Below, piece by piece: positions 56,613 through 64,000 of a stretch of DNA of 64,000 bases. The notes below the pieces were generated by a model. It saw only the letters and a list, made by a program, of their open reading frames with translations, did not search any database and was not told where the DNA came from. Position 1 is the stretch's first letter. Each line of letters starts with the position of its first letter. The translations under genes and the position numbers were made by a program. The DNA comes from Pantoea sp. 1.19 (GTDB lineage: Bacteria; Pseudomonadota; Gammaproteobacteria; Enterobacterales; Enterobacteriaceae), in the NCBI RefSeq assembly GCF_001922585.1, contig NZ_MRBS01000002.1:372001-436000 (forward strand), read 5' to 3'.

Positions 56613-57377
56613 TTCCCCGGCGGGGTCACTCTGCAGGTTTGCCCGCCCCAGCCCGCCAATAAACGGCAGTCGCAGCTGCGGCGGTGACAGACCGACGCCG
56701 AAGCTGAGTCCCAACACGTTGACCTCCACTCCCTCCTGCGCTCCCAGCGTGACCCCCGCTACGCCCAGCAGCGACAGCTGCACGCCGCGTCCGGAGGGTG
56801 GCAGACCGATCGGATCGGTCAACTCACGATAATCTTTTCCCAGCGCATTCGCCGGCATATTCAGCTGCAAATCCGGTACCTCGCGGCCAATGTGCGCCAG
56901 AAAGGTATTGCTGTTCGGTCCGGGCCACGCGCGATAGGTGTCCCGCCACGGGTAGTCGGCGATGGCCGCCTCAATCTGCGGGATCATCACCTGCGCCTTT
57001 GGCCCCCAGTGCTGCTGCAGCAAACGCGGCGTTTCGCCGTACCAGTAGCCGTCCGGTGGGTTAGCGTTACGGCGCACCTTGTCACCCGCACCCCAGCCGA
57101 TAACTTCATAGCGCTGAAACTGGCGATCGCCGGCGCGTTTGAAAATGATCCACGGATGCACTGCCACCGCGCCGCGCCAGCCCCAGGTCGGTGCGGCATA
57201 GACCTGAACGATCGCCGTATTCACCCAGCGCGAGGGATCCGGCGCGACGCCGGCCGAATCGCGGCGTGCAGACCACCAGTGCTGCCCGGCATCGGGGTGG
57301 CGCACGGCCTGGGTGCAACCGATCGCCAGTGAAAACAGCATAATGGCCACGCCTGCCGGCCCGTTCCCTTTTTTCAT
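56607..57377 (-). CDS. DUF3750 protein, likely envelope-located
   Basis: 256 residues. N-terminal hydrophobic segment (about 9-20) ending in LAIGC, a possible though non-ideal lipobox. The DUF3750 core is clear: HPWIIFKRAGDRQFQRYEVIGWG, DGYWYGETPRLL, YRAWPGPNSNTFLAHIGREVPDL and NALGKDY. No function is established for the family. The start at 57377 has GGAGGGGG and is preferred to a 65-codon longer frame. Monocistronic. Confidence 0.85.
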   Translation of the reverse strand: MKKGNGPAGVAIMLFSLAIGCTQAVRHPDAGQHWWSARRDSAGVAPDPSRWVNTAIVQVYAAPTWGWRGAVAVHPWIIFKRAGDRQFQRYEVIGWGAGDKVRRNANPPDGYWYGETPRLLQQHWGPKAQVMIPQIEAAIADYPWRDTYRAWPGPNSNTFLAHIGREVPDLQLNMPANALGKDYRELTDPIGLPPSGRGVQLSLLGVAGVTLGAQEGVEVNVLGLSFGVGLSPPQLRLPFIGGLGRANLQSDPAGEE

Positions 57378-57859
57378 GTTCCCCCTCCCCGCTGCGGCGC
57401 GGCGCGTGAAATTTACAGTATATACGCCAGCGGACGACGGCCAGCCTGGCACCGCGTGACGCGCCCCGATTGCCGCCGGCTCGCTGCCGTTGTGTGCACT
57501 TGTGCGGGAAAAATCTGACGATTTCTGAGCATTCGCCTGCGCTGGCCACGCCGTCGCAAAACGTACCTCCACGACTAAGACAATTCTTACAACGTCGCGA
57601 GATAATTCATAAATAATATTTCATTATAAAAACTTTAAATGCGTATAAGCAGCAATTTAATTTCTATTCTTTTAGGGTGTTTTATATTTTGATAGCATCC
57701 ACACCTGTTCAATTACGCTATTTTCACATTTAATTACTGTGGTAATGCTATCGCGCCAGTTGAACATTAAGGACAACGCCTGACATGGATCGATATACCG
57801 ATTTATCGTGAGGTGGGCATTCTTCATTTCTCAGGATATGAGTATAAACAGGACGCATT
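57378..57859. promoter_or_regulatory. Fimbrial operon control region
   Basis: 482 nt without a supported gene. About 57590-57760 is strongly AT-rich and is the likely promoter and H-NS-type silencing region of the fimbrial operon. An 8-bp inverted repeat (GATAGCAT 57691-57698, ATGCTATC 57745-57752) lies within it. No recombinase gene is adjacent. An AGGA ribosome site precedes the first pilin gene. Confidence 0.5.
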
Positions 57860-58429
57860 ATGAAAAAGATTAACGTTGTTATAGCCATGGTTTTTAGTGC
57901 CGCCATGGGTTCAGCCTCTGTATTTGCTGCGGATACCACCAGTGGTCAAATTAAGTTTGAAGGCGAACTGGTGAATACCGCTTGCGGCCTCTCCGCTAAC
58001 TCCAGCCCGGTCAGCGTCAATTTTTACCAGGTACCGGTTTCCGCTCTGAAAAATGGCGCGCGCGCGGCCAGCGTTCAGAAAAATATTGAGCTGCAATATT
58101 GCGATACTACCGTCGCGCAGAGCGCCGTGGTGACCTATAACCCCACCAGCCAGAACAGCGTCGATAATTCGCTGGCCGCCTTCACTTCCGGCACCGCTTC
58201 CGGCGCCGGGATTGGCCTGCTGGATAGCGCCAACCAGGAAGTGCAGTGGGGCCAGGCCACCGCGGCAGTCCGGCTGAAAGATGGTACCAACGCCATTCCT
58301 TTCGTCGCCTTCCTGCGCGCGGAAAAGACCACCACCAGCAGTGAGGGTAGCGATCCGGTCGTGTCGTACAGCAACGTGACCGCCGGTTCGTTCCAGTCCA
58401 CCATTAACTTTGAAATTGCCTACCAGTAA
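57860..58429 (+). CDS. Major fimbrial subunit (FimA-like pilin)
   Basis: 189 residues. Signal peptide 1-24 (cleavage after VFA), then a pilin domain with GQIKFEGELVNTACGLS; the disulfide cysteines are at about 42 and 81 (ELQYCDT). The C-terminal beta strand ending in STINFEIAYQ, with the penultimate tyrosine, is the chaperone/donor-strand signature. First gene of the chaperone-usher operon and the best candidate for the shaft subunit. Confidence 0.93.
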   Translation: MKKINVVIAMVFSAAMGSASVFAADTTSGQIKFEGELVNTACGLSANSSPVSVNFYQVPVSALKNGARAASVQKNIELQYCDTTVAQSAVVTYNPTSQNSVDNSLAAFTSGTASGAGIGLLDSANQEVQWGQATAAVRLKDGTNAIPFVAFLRAEKTTTSSEGSDPVVSYSNVTAGSFQSTINFEIAYQ

Positions 58430-58501
58430 TTTCGTCTGATTAACGCGTGCGGGCACGCGCCCGCACCGTTGTATTCCGTCACCGCCACAGGGAGAGTGGA
58501 G

Positions 58502-59047
58502 ATGCACATCAGCAATACCGGCGTTTTACTCGCGTATTTCTCTGCGCTTCCCGCGGCAGTCTGCGCGACGCCACCGGCCACGCCGGGGCATATGCAGATC
58601 AGCGGCGAACTGCTGGCCGGAACCTGTGAGTCAGCCAGCGCATCCCACGATACGCTGATCGATTTTGGTGTGATCCCCGCGCGACTGATTAACGCCAGCC
58701 CCGCCGGCTATCCAACTCGTGAGATCTCCCTGCGCCTGAACGCCTGCCCGGCCCTGGCTCACGGCAGCGGCCTCCGTCCCTATTCATATGCCACGCTGAC
58801 CCTGTCGGGGGAGCACGCGCAGGGCGATCCGAGCGCGCTGGCCGTGAGCGGGGATGTCGACGGTATTGCGTTACGCTTTCGCGACGCGCAAGGCCATATT
58901 TTACGGTTAGGGGAACCATCTGAAAATACCGTGCTTTATTATCAGCACGACGTAATGACAGTATTCGCATCCGTTATTCGCATTAAGCCAACGATACGCT
59001 CGGGAAATTTTAATGCACTGGTAAGATACTCATTAAATTATAACTAA
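58502..59047 (+). CDS. Minor fimbrial subunit
   Basis: 181 residues from ATG 58502, preceded by GGGAGAGTGGAG. Signal peptide about 1-21, pilin-type MQISGELLAGTCES with Cys pair (about 41 and 81), and a C-terminal SGNFNALVRYSLNYN donor-strand end with the penultimate Tyr. Lies between the major pilin and the usher, where many operons encode an anchor or regulator subunit (PapH-like place). GC drops toward its 3' end. Confidence 0.87.
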   Translation: MHISNTGVLLAYFSALPAAVCATPPATPGHMQISGELLAGTCESASASHDTLIDFGVIPARLINASPAGYPTREISLRLNACPALAHGSGLRPYSYATLTLSGEHAQGDPSALAVSGDVDGIALRFRDAQGHILRLGEPSENTVLYYQHDVMTVFASVIRIKPTIRSGNFNALVRYSLNYN

Positions 59048-59096
59048 TTAATTAATTTATTCAGACTATTCAACATTTACGTCAGGGCTGGTTATT

Positions 59097-61571
59097 ATGT
59101 CAGTAGCGTTCAGAGTAAAAACAACCGCGTTTGTTTTTCAGACACTCAGCGTCTGCTCTGTGACGCCGGTCTGCGCCGATCAGCGGGTAGAATTTAATAC
59201 TGATGTTCTCGATGCGGCCGACCGCAGCCATATTGATTTGTCGCGTTTCTCCACCGACAACTATATTTCTCCGGGTGATTACCTGTTGGATATTCGCGTT
59301 AATGGTCAGTCACTGGGGCAGGAAAAAGTCCGCTATGTCAACACCGCGCCGGATCGCAGTGCCGAACCCTGCATCAGCGACGATCTGCTGGATAAGCTGG
59401 CGCTGAAAGATGAAACCCGGCAGCGGCTGACCCGACGCGAAGCACAGTGCACCCTCCTTTCCAGCCTGCCGGGTGCGCAACTCCGCACGCAGGCGGGGAT
59501 GCTGGATATCACCGTGCCGCAGGCGTGGATGAAATATAACGATCCCGACTGGACTCCGCCGGAGCGCTGGGATAACGGCGTGGCCGGACTGATCTTCGAC
59601 TACAACCTGAACGGTCAGCTGACGCGGCAGTTCGATCGTCAGCCGGATACCCGCTCCCTGTCGGGCTACGGCCAGGCAGGCGTCAATCTGGGCGCCTGGC
59701 GCCTGCGCGGTGAGTATCAGACCAGCTACTACAGTCAGCCGCGCCGTTTCCAGTACGACTGGAACCAGTTTTACGCCTTTCGACCGCTGCCGCAGATGGC
59801 CGCAACCCTGACTCTGGGCGAGATGTATCTGAATTCGCAGCTGTTTAGCAGCGTACGTTTTACCGGCGCCAACCTCGCCAGCGACGAACGCATGCTGCCG
59901 CCGGCGCTGCAGGGCTACGCGCCGGAAATACACGGGATCGCCAACGGTAACGCCAAAGTGATTGTCAGCCAGAGCGGACGAGTTATTTACGAGACCACCG
60001 TCCCGGCCGGCCCGTTTAATATTCAGGATTTGCGCAGCTCAGTGCGCGGCACCCTCGACGTCCGCGTAGAGGAGCAGGATGGGTCAGTCAAGACCTTCCA
60101 GGTGAATACCGCCGACATTCCCTACCTCACGCGCCCGGGCTATGTTCGCTACAACCTTGCGGCCGGTTCGCCCTCAACGACGCGTCACCGGGTGCAGGGG
60201 CCCGCCTTTGCCTCCGGTGACTTTTCTTGGGGGGTGAGCAATGCCTGGTCGCTTTACGGTGGCCTGCAAAGCGCCGGCGAAGACTACACCGCGACCTCGC
60301 TGGGGATAGGCCGCGATCTGAATCGCTTTGGCGCGCTGTCGTTGGACGCCACCGAATCATTCAGCCGCCAGCGTAACGGACAGCGCCTGCAGGGGGCCTC
60401 GTGGAAGCTGAGCTATGCGAAAACGTTCGACGAATACCACAGTGCAATCACCTTTGCCGGCTATCGCTTCTCGCAAAAAGATTTTCGCACTCTGGCGCAG
60501 CACCTGGACGATCGCGACCGGTCACTGACGACCCGCGGACGCGAAAAAGAGATGTACACCGTGACCGCCAACAAAACGTTTTGGGCGGAGCGGGCAGACC
60601 GCGCCACCACGCTGTTTCTCTCCTGGACGCACCAAAATTACTGGGATCGTCAACAGCGCGACCGCTATGGCGTTGCGGTGGGACGCAGCTTCAGCCTCGG
60701 TGATACCCGCGGCATCAGCGCCAACCTGTCGGCCTGGCGCGCCGACTATCGCGGTCGCCAGGATGACAGCCTGGCCCTGTCGCTATCGATTCCGCTGGGC
60801 GACAGCAAATGGGCCGGCCTGGACGTACAAACTGACGGTGGACGCACCAGCCCAATGGCTTCCTGGACCGATAACAGCGATGCCAATAATCTGTGGCGCC
60901 TGCGCGCCGGTGCCAGCCAGCAGGGACGCGGCAGCGTCGATGGCTACTATCAGCGCCGCGCCGCTCTGGCGGAGATGACCGGCAGCGCCAGCTATCAGCA
61001 GGACCGCTTTATCGCGCTGGGCGGCTCACTGAGGGGGGGCTTTACCGCCACCCGCTACGGTGCCGCGCTGCACAACGGCGGCGGCACGCTGAATACCGCT
61101 CGCATCATGGTCGACACCAACGGCATTGCCGATGTACCGCTAAACGACAAACGTTCACGCACCAACCGCTTCGGCATCGCCGTCGTACCGGACATCGTGA
61201 GCTACAACCGGTTTGACACCCGCGTCGATGTGGATGCCATGGCGGACAACATCGAGCCGGCAAAAGCCATCAGTACCACCACGCTGACCGAAGGAGCAAT
61301 TGGTTACCAGACCTTTGGCATGGCAAAAGGGCTGCGAATGATGGCCACCCTGCAGCTGGCCGACGGGAGCGCGCCGCCGTTTGGCGCCGAACTGTTCAAC
61401 CGCGATGGCATCAGCGTGGCGATGGTGCTGGACGATGGTCTGGCGTGGCTGGCCGGGGTCAATCCCCAGGAAACCCTGAGCGTGAACTGGGGAGGCAAAA
61501 CGCAGTGTCACGTCACACTGCCGGCCACCATTGACGATCGTTCGGTCGGTACCCGGCTTCGTTGCCAGTAA
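59097..61571 (+). CDS. Outer membrane fimbrial usher (FimD/PapC family)
   Basis: 824 residues. Signal peptide about 1-27, N-terminal chaperone-binding domain with VEFNTDVLDAADRSHIDLSRFS, 24-strand barrel with plug domain, and two C-terminal domains ending in the conserved cysteine pair (CHVTLPA...TRLRC). Usher motifs YEIHGIANGNAKV-type (APEIHGIANGNAKVIVSQ) and AGPFNIQDL are intact. Pore for fimbrial assembly. Confidence 0.96.
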   Translation: MSVAFRVKTTAFVFQTLSVCSVTPVCADQRVEFNTDVLDAADRSHIDLSRFSTDNYISPGDYLLDIRVNGQSLGQEKVRYVNTAPDRSAEPCISDDLLDKLALKDETRQRLTRREAQCTLLSSLPGAQLRTQAGMLDITVPQAWMKYNDPDWTPPERWDNGVAGLIFDYNLNGQLTRQFDRQPDTRSLSGYGQAGVNLGAWRLRGEYQTSYYSQPRRFQYDWNQFYAFRPLPQMAATLTLGEMYLNSQLFSSVRFTGANLASDERMLPPALQGYAPEIHGIANGNAKVIVSQSGRVIYETTVPAGPFNIQDLRSSVRGTLDVRVEEQDGSVKTFQVNTADIPYLTRPGYVRYNLAAGSPSTTRHRVQGPAFASGDFSWGVSNAWSLYGGLQSAGEDYTATSLGIGRDLNRFGALSLDATESFSRQRNGQRLQGASWKLSYAKTFDEYHSAITFAGYRFSQKDFRTLAQHLDDRDRSLTTRGREKEMYTVTANKTFWAERADRATTLFLSWTHQNYWDRQQRDRYGVAVGRSFSLGDTRGISANLSAWRADYRGRQDDSLALSLSIPLGDSKWAGLDVQTDGGRTSPMASWTDNSDANNLWRLRAGASQQGRGSVDGYYQRRAALAEMTGSASYQQDRFIALGGSLRGGFTATRYGAALHNGGGTLNTARIMVDTNGIADVPLNDKRSRTNRFGIAVVPDIVSYNRFDTRVDVDAMADNIEPAKAISTTTLTEGAIGYQTFGMAKGLRMMATLQLADGSAPPFGAELFNRDGISVAMVLDDGLAWLAGVNPQETLSVNWGGKTQCHVTLPATIDDRSVGTRLRCQ

Positions 61572-61597
61572 CCCCTCATAGATGAACGGATGAAAAG

Positions 61598-62350
61598 ATG
61601 AAAAAAATGCACGCTACCCCTCTTGCCGCAGGCGCACTGATCCTCGCTCTCGGCGTTACGCTCCCGCAGGCGCAGGCAGGGATCTCGCTCGACAGAACCC
61701 GGGTGATCCTGACCGAAAATGAGAGCTCCGCCAGCGTCAATCTGGTCAACACCAGTCCGACCATCCCCTTTCTGGCGCAGTCCTGGGTGGAAGATGAGCA
61801 CGGCAAAAAAATCACCACGCCACTGATGGTTCTGCCGCCGCTGCAGCGGATCAACGGCGGGGAAAAAGGGGTGGCGCGCATCACTAAAACCGCCGGGATC
61901 GCCGCGCTGCCGCAGGATCGTGAAAGCCTGTTCTACCTGAACGTGCGTGAAATTCCGCCCAAACCGGATCGGCCCAACACCCTGCAGCTGGCGATGCAGT
62001 CGCGCATCAAGCTGTTCTATCGTCCGGCGGCGGCGATCCCGAAAAGCAAAAGCGAAGTCTGGCAGGACCAGGTGGTGTTCGTGCAAAACGGCGATCAGCT
62101 GACCGCGCAAAACCCCACGCCGTGGTATATCACGATTCTGGGACTGTCACGCCTCAACGGCGACAAGCTGACGCGCTTCCCCGGTATCATGATCGCCCCC
62201 AAATCCAGCCAGTCTTTCGCCGTGACCGACAGCCACCTGCGCGAATTTTCCATGATGTACATCAACGATTACGGCGGGCATCCGCAACTGAACTACCGCT
62301 GCGAGGGCAACACCTGTAAAGCCCTGCCCACCGCCCAACAGCCCAACTGA
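61598..62350 (+). CDS. Periplasmic fimbrial chaperone (PapD family)
   Basis: 250 residues. Signal peptide about 1-28 (cleavage after QAQA), then GISLDRTRVILTENESSASVNLVN; the invariant Arg near the start and Lys in RIKLFYRP hold the pilin carboxylate. FYLNVREIPPK is the domain 1 signature. Two cysteines in NYRCEGNTC near the C terminus suggest a disulfide. 26 nt after the usher. Confidence 0.96.
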   Translation: MKKMHATPLAAGALILALGVTLPQAQAGISLDRTRVILTENESSASVNLVNTSPTIPFLAQSWVEDEHGKKITTPLMVLPPLQRINGGEKGVARITKTAGIAALPQDRESLFYLNVREIPPKPDRPNTLQLAMQSRIKLFYRPAAAIPKSKSEVWQDQVVFVQNGDQLTAQNPTPWYITILGLSRLNGDKLTRFPGIMIAPKSSQSFAVTDSHLREFSMMYINDYGGHPQLNYRCEGNTCKALPTAQQPN

Positions 62351-62373
62351 ATAACGGAGTAAGGACGCTGACG

Positions 62374-62733
62374 ATGCGACACGCTTATTCTCTGCCCGGA
62401 CTGCTGGCGCTCGGCCTGACGCTCCCCGCGTTTCCTGCCGACGATCGCGCGGTGGTGCAGGGCGGCGCCCTGCTGCCGACGACGCCCGCCGACGCCCTTG
62501 CGCTTTTTCCGGAAAGCGTAACTCCATTATCGGCCGCGTCATCCACGGCGCTGACCGCCGGCCGCTCCTCACCGCCGCGCTTCCGCCGCGCGCCGCTTCC
62601 GGTCCGGTTCCACCTGAAAGATTGTCTGAAAGAGGCATCGCGACTGTTCATTCGCCGGGTGCGCTGCGCGTTCAGCAGCCGTGGACAGGAAAATCTGCCC
62701 GCACGGCAGCCCGTTACTCCGGAGTCTCTGTAA
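62374..62733 (+). CDS. Short fimbrial-locus protein, possibly a truncated minor subunit
   Basis: 119 residues. A plausible signal peptide (MRHAYSLPGLLALGLTLPAFPA) is followed by VVQGGALLP, which recalls the GxLL strand of pilins, and LPVRFHLKDC, which recalls the FxxxLxxC strand. Between and after these the sequence is Pro/Ser/Arg-rich and lacks the partner cysteine arrangement and the C-terminal donor strand. Typical pilins are 150-190 residues. It may be a decayed pilin or a specialised short protein. The stop forms a TAATG overlap with the next start, which favours continued translation through it. Confidence 0.55.
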   Translation: MRHAYSLPGLLALGLTLPAFPADDRAVVQGGALLPTTPADALALFPESVTPLSAASSTALTAGRSSPPRFRRAPLPVRFHLKDCLKEASRLFIRRVRCAFSSRGQENLPARQPVTPESL

Positions 62734-63767
62734 TGAAGATCTGCATTCGACGTTCCATGCTGCTGGCATCCCTGCTGCTGTCCGGTGCCGCATTCGCTCA
62801 GCCACACGGCGTGCTGGAGCCAATAGCCGGTACCTTTGACTACAATATCGATTTAAACAACACCGACATTACCAATAATACCGCCGGTGCCACCATTAGC
62901 CGGGCCTACGATCTCAGCGGGACCTATACCGCGCAGGTCTGGTGCAATACCAATATCACCAATGCGCCGATTTACTTTTCGTCGACGGCGACATTAATGC
63001 CGGACAGTCAGCGGGCCGGCTATCTGAAACTGAATGATTACCTGTCGGTGAAAATTGAAATTTGGGTTAGTGGCGCGGTGCAGGCCTATTTCCCTGTGCC
63101 GTTTAACGACATTTCCAATCGGCTGAATAACCGCTGTATTGCCCCATCGTCGCGCATCACTCCCGATTTGGGTTCCGGCTCGCGCGGGCGGGTCACGTTC
63201 ATGGTGACCAAGCCAATCATTAACGGCATTCGCCTGGAAGGTACCGAAATTGCCAAGCTGTACGGCAGCCTGGTACCCGGCAATCGCGGCAGCGTGGCGC
63301 TGTCGCGTACTAATATTAATTCCGCCATCATCACCGTGCCGGATAAATGCATCATCAACCAGGGAACGCCGATCACCGTTGATTTTGGCAATATTCCAGG
63401 CAGCGGAAGTAAACTTAACGGCGTTAATTTTAGTAAGAATATTCCCATTCACGTCAAGTGCCAGGGTGGCAGTTTTGCCAGCGGTGCGCTGAACATCAAA
63501 CTGGGGATCCAGCAGGCATCACCTGCGTTTGAAGATGGCCGCTATCTGAGCGTCAGCGGCGTGCCCGCGCGGCCGGAGCTGGGCATTGCCCTTAAAGACA
63601 GCAGCGGGCAGCCAGTGATCCCCAACCAGTTTTATCGGGTTCCCGGCTTCACCCAAAACGAAGGTAACTGGAATCTGGTGGCGGCGCCGATTGCCAAAAG
63701 CGCCAGCTCGGTGATTCAGGAAGGCGCGTTCAGCGCGTCGGCCGCCGTCGTTGCAGAGTTTCAATAA
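62733..63767 (+). CDS. Two-domain fimbrial adhesin-like subunit
   Basis: 344 residues. Signal peptide 1-22 (cleavage after AFA). The N-terminal half (about 25-190) has one cysteine pair (71 and 135) and no pilin match, as in receptor-binding domains; the C-terminal pilin domain begins near VPDKCIINQG with cysteines at 206 and 243 and ends in SASAAVVAEFQ. GGAG upstream; the start overlaps the previous stop. FimH-like by architecture; receptor unknown. Unusually it is followed by another subunit gene. Confidence 0.85.
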   Translation: MKICIRRSMLLASLLLSGAAFAQPHGVLEPIAGTFDYNIDLNNTDITNNTAGATISRAYDLSGTYTAQVWCNTNITNAPIYFSSTATLMPDSQRAGYLKLNDYLSVKIEIWVSGAVQAYFPVPFNDISNRLNNRCIAPSSRITPDLGSGSRGRVTFMVTKPIINGIRLEGTEIAKLYGSLVPGNRGSVALSRTNINSAIITVPDKCIINQGTPITVDFGNIPGSGSKLNGVNFSKNIPIHVKCQGGSFASGALNIKLGIQQASPAFEDGRYLSVSGVPARPELGIALKDSSGQPVIPNQFYRVPGFTQNEGNWNLVAAPIAKSASSVIQEGAFSASAAVVAEFQ

Positions 63768-63776
63768 GGAGCGGGT

Positions 63777-64000
63777 ATGAGACATTATCTCGCCGCCGCC
63801 GCGCTGGTGCTGCCCCTGACCGCCCCCTCGCCGGCGCAGGCCTATGGCGAACTGATTGGTGGCCAGATGGATTTCAAAGGGGTGGTGGTCGCCTATCCCT
63901 GCTCGATTGCACCGGAGTCCGGGAACCTCCCGGTCAATTTCGGCAAGCTGTCTACTCGCGATCTTTATCATGACGGCAAAAGCCCGCCGGTGACCTTTAC
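63777..64000 (+). CDS. Fimbrial subunit, 5' part only (runs off right edge)
   Basis: 74 codons visible. Signal peptide about 1-22 (cleavage after AQA), then GGQMDFKGVVVAYPCSIAPES, the usual N-terminal pilin strand with the first disulfide cysteine. AAGGAG eight nucleotides before the start, 9 nt after the adhesin gene. Continues the operon. Confidence 0.85.
   Translation, partial: MRHYLAAAALVLPLTAPSPAQAYGELIGGQMDFKGVVVAYPCSIAPESGNLPVNFGKLSTRDLYHDGKSPPVTF

Noticed and set aside
62622-62732. N-terminal extension of the adhesin-like gene by 37 codons
   Set aside because: It overlaps the upstream gene in another frame, lacks a ribosome site and would bury the signal peptide that begins at 62733.
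1-64000. tRNA, rRNA, CRISPR array, IS element or prophage
   Set aside because: No cloverleaf-type sequence, regular spacer-repeat array, transposase or phage structural gene was recognised when reading both strands; this was by eye, and a tRNAscan or IS search would be needed to exclude small or degraded copies.

Overview
The window is a stretch of enterobacterial chromosome. From about 16 to 52 kb it follows the Escherichia coli 55-minute order: acrD, ypfM, yffB, dapE, ypfN, tmcA, ypfJ, purC, bamC, dapA, gcvR, bcp, perM, bepA, yfgD, hda, uraA, upp, purM, purN, ppk, ppx, yfgF, yfgG. Protein lengths and active-site motifs match the E. coli proteins closely. High GC and several gene substitutions point to a member of Enterobacterales outside Escherichia, most plausibly Erwiniaceae (Erwinia/Pantoea/Mixta type). 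That assignment is an inference; no rRNA is present.

Layout. 0-6.4 kb: a carbohydrate module with an M20 amidohydrolase end, a SorC-family regulator, a triose-phosphate-isomerase-like protein and an RpiB-like isomerase that look like the tetrose-phosphate isomerases of erythritol catabolism (EryH/EryI type), then talA and tktB. 6.5-8.8 kb: an anaerobic ribonucleotide reductase pair, nrdD (without the ATP cone) and nrdG. 8.8-12.2 kb: ypfG, nudK, ansP on the minus strand. 12.9-18.6 kb: acrD, a lengthened ypfM, a GNAT gene, yffB, dapE, ypfN. 18.8-25.3 kb: a family 2 glycosyltransferase where E. coli has ypfH, then tmcA-ypfJ, purC, bamC, dapA on the minus strand. 25.5-36.1 kb: gcvR-bcp, perM, a membrane diguanylate cyclase, bepA-yfgD, hda (non-ATG start), uraA, upp, and PurR-controlled purMN.

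36.2-40.6 kb is the clearest accessory block. It carries an exported serine hydrolase, a membrane-anchored ClpP-like protein, a small lipoprotein and an HTH/DUF2975 pair with tandem dyad repeats upstream; the right part is strikingly AT-rich. 40.8-49.7 kb is a phosphate/polyphosphate locus: pstC-pstA-pstB (large permeases, no pstS) divergent from ppk-ppx-tehB, with a Pho-box-like repeat between them. 49.7-53.9 kb: yfgF, yfgG, mgtE. 54-56.4 kb: an MFS carrier with D-erythronate dehydrogenase (denD), a second link to C4 sugar acids. 56.5-57.4 kb: a tiny membrane ORF and a DUF3750 protein. 57.9-64 kb: a chaperone-usher fimbrial operon that runs off the right edge.

No rRNA, tRNA, CRISPR array, intact insertion sequence or prophage was recognised. 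The points most worth follow-up are the C4-sugar isomerase module beside talA-tktB, the cone-less NrdD, the extended YpfM, the CTG start of hda, the AT-rich HTH/DUF2975/ClpP-like island, and the pst/ppk/ppx/tehB arrangement.
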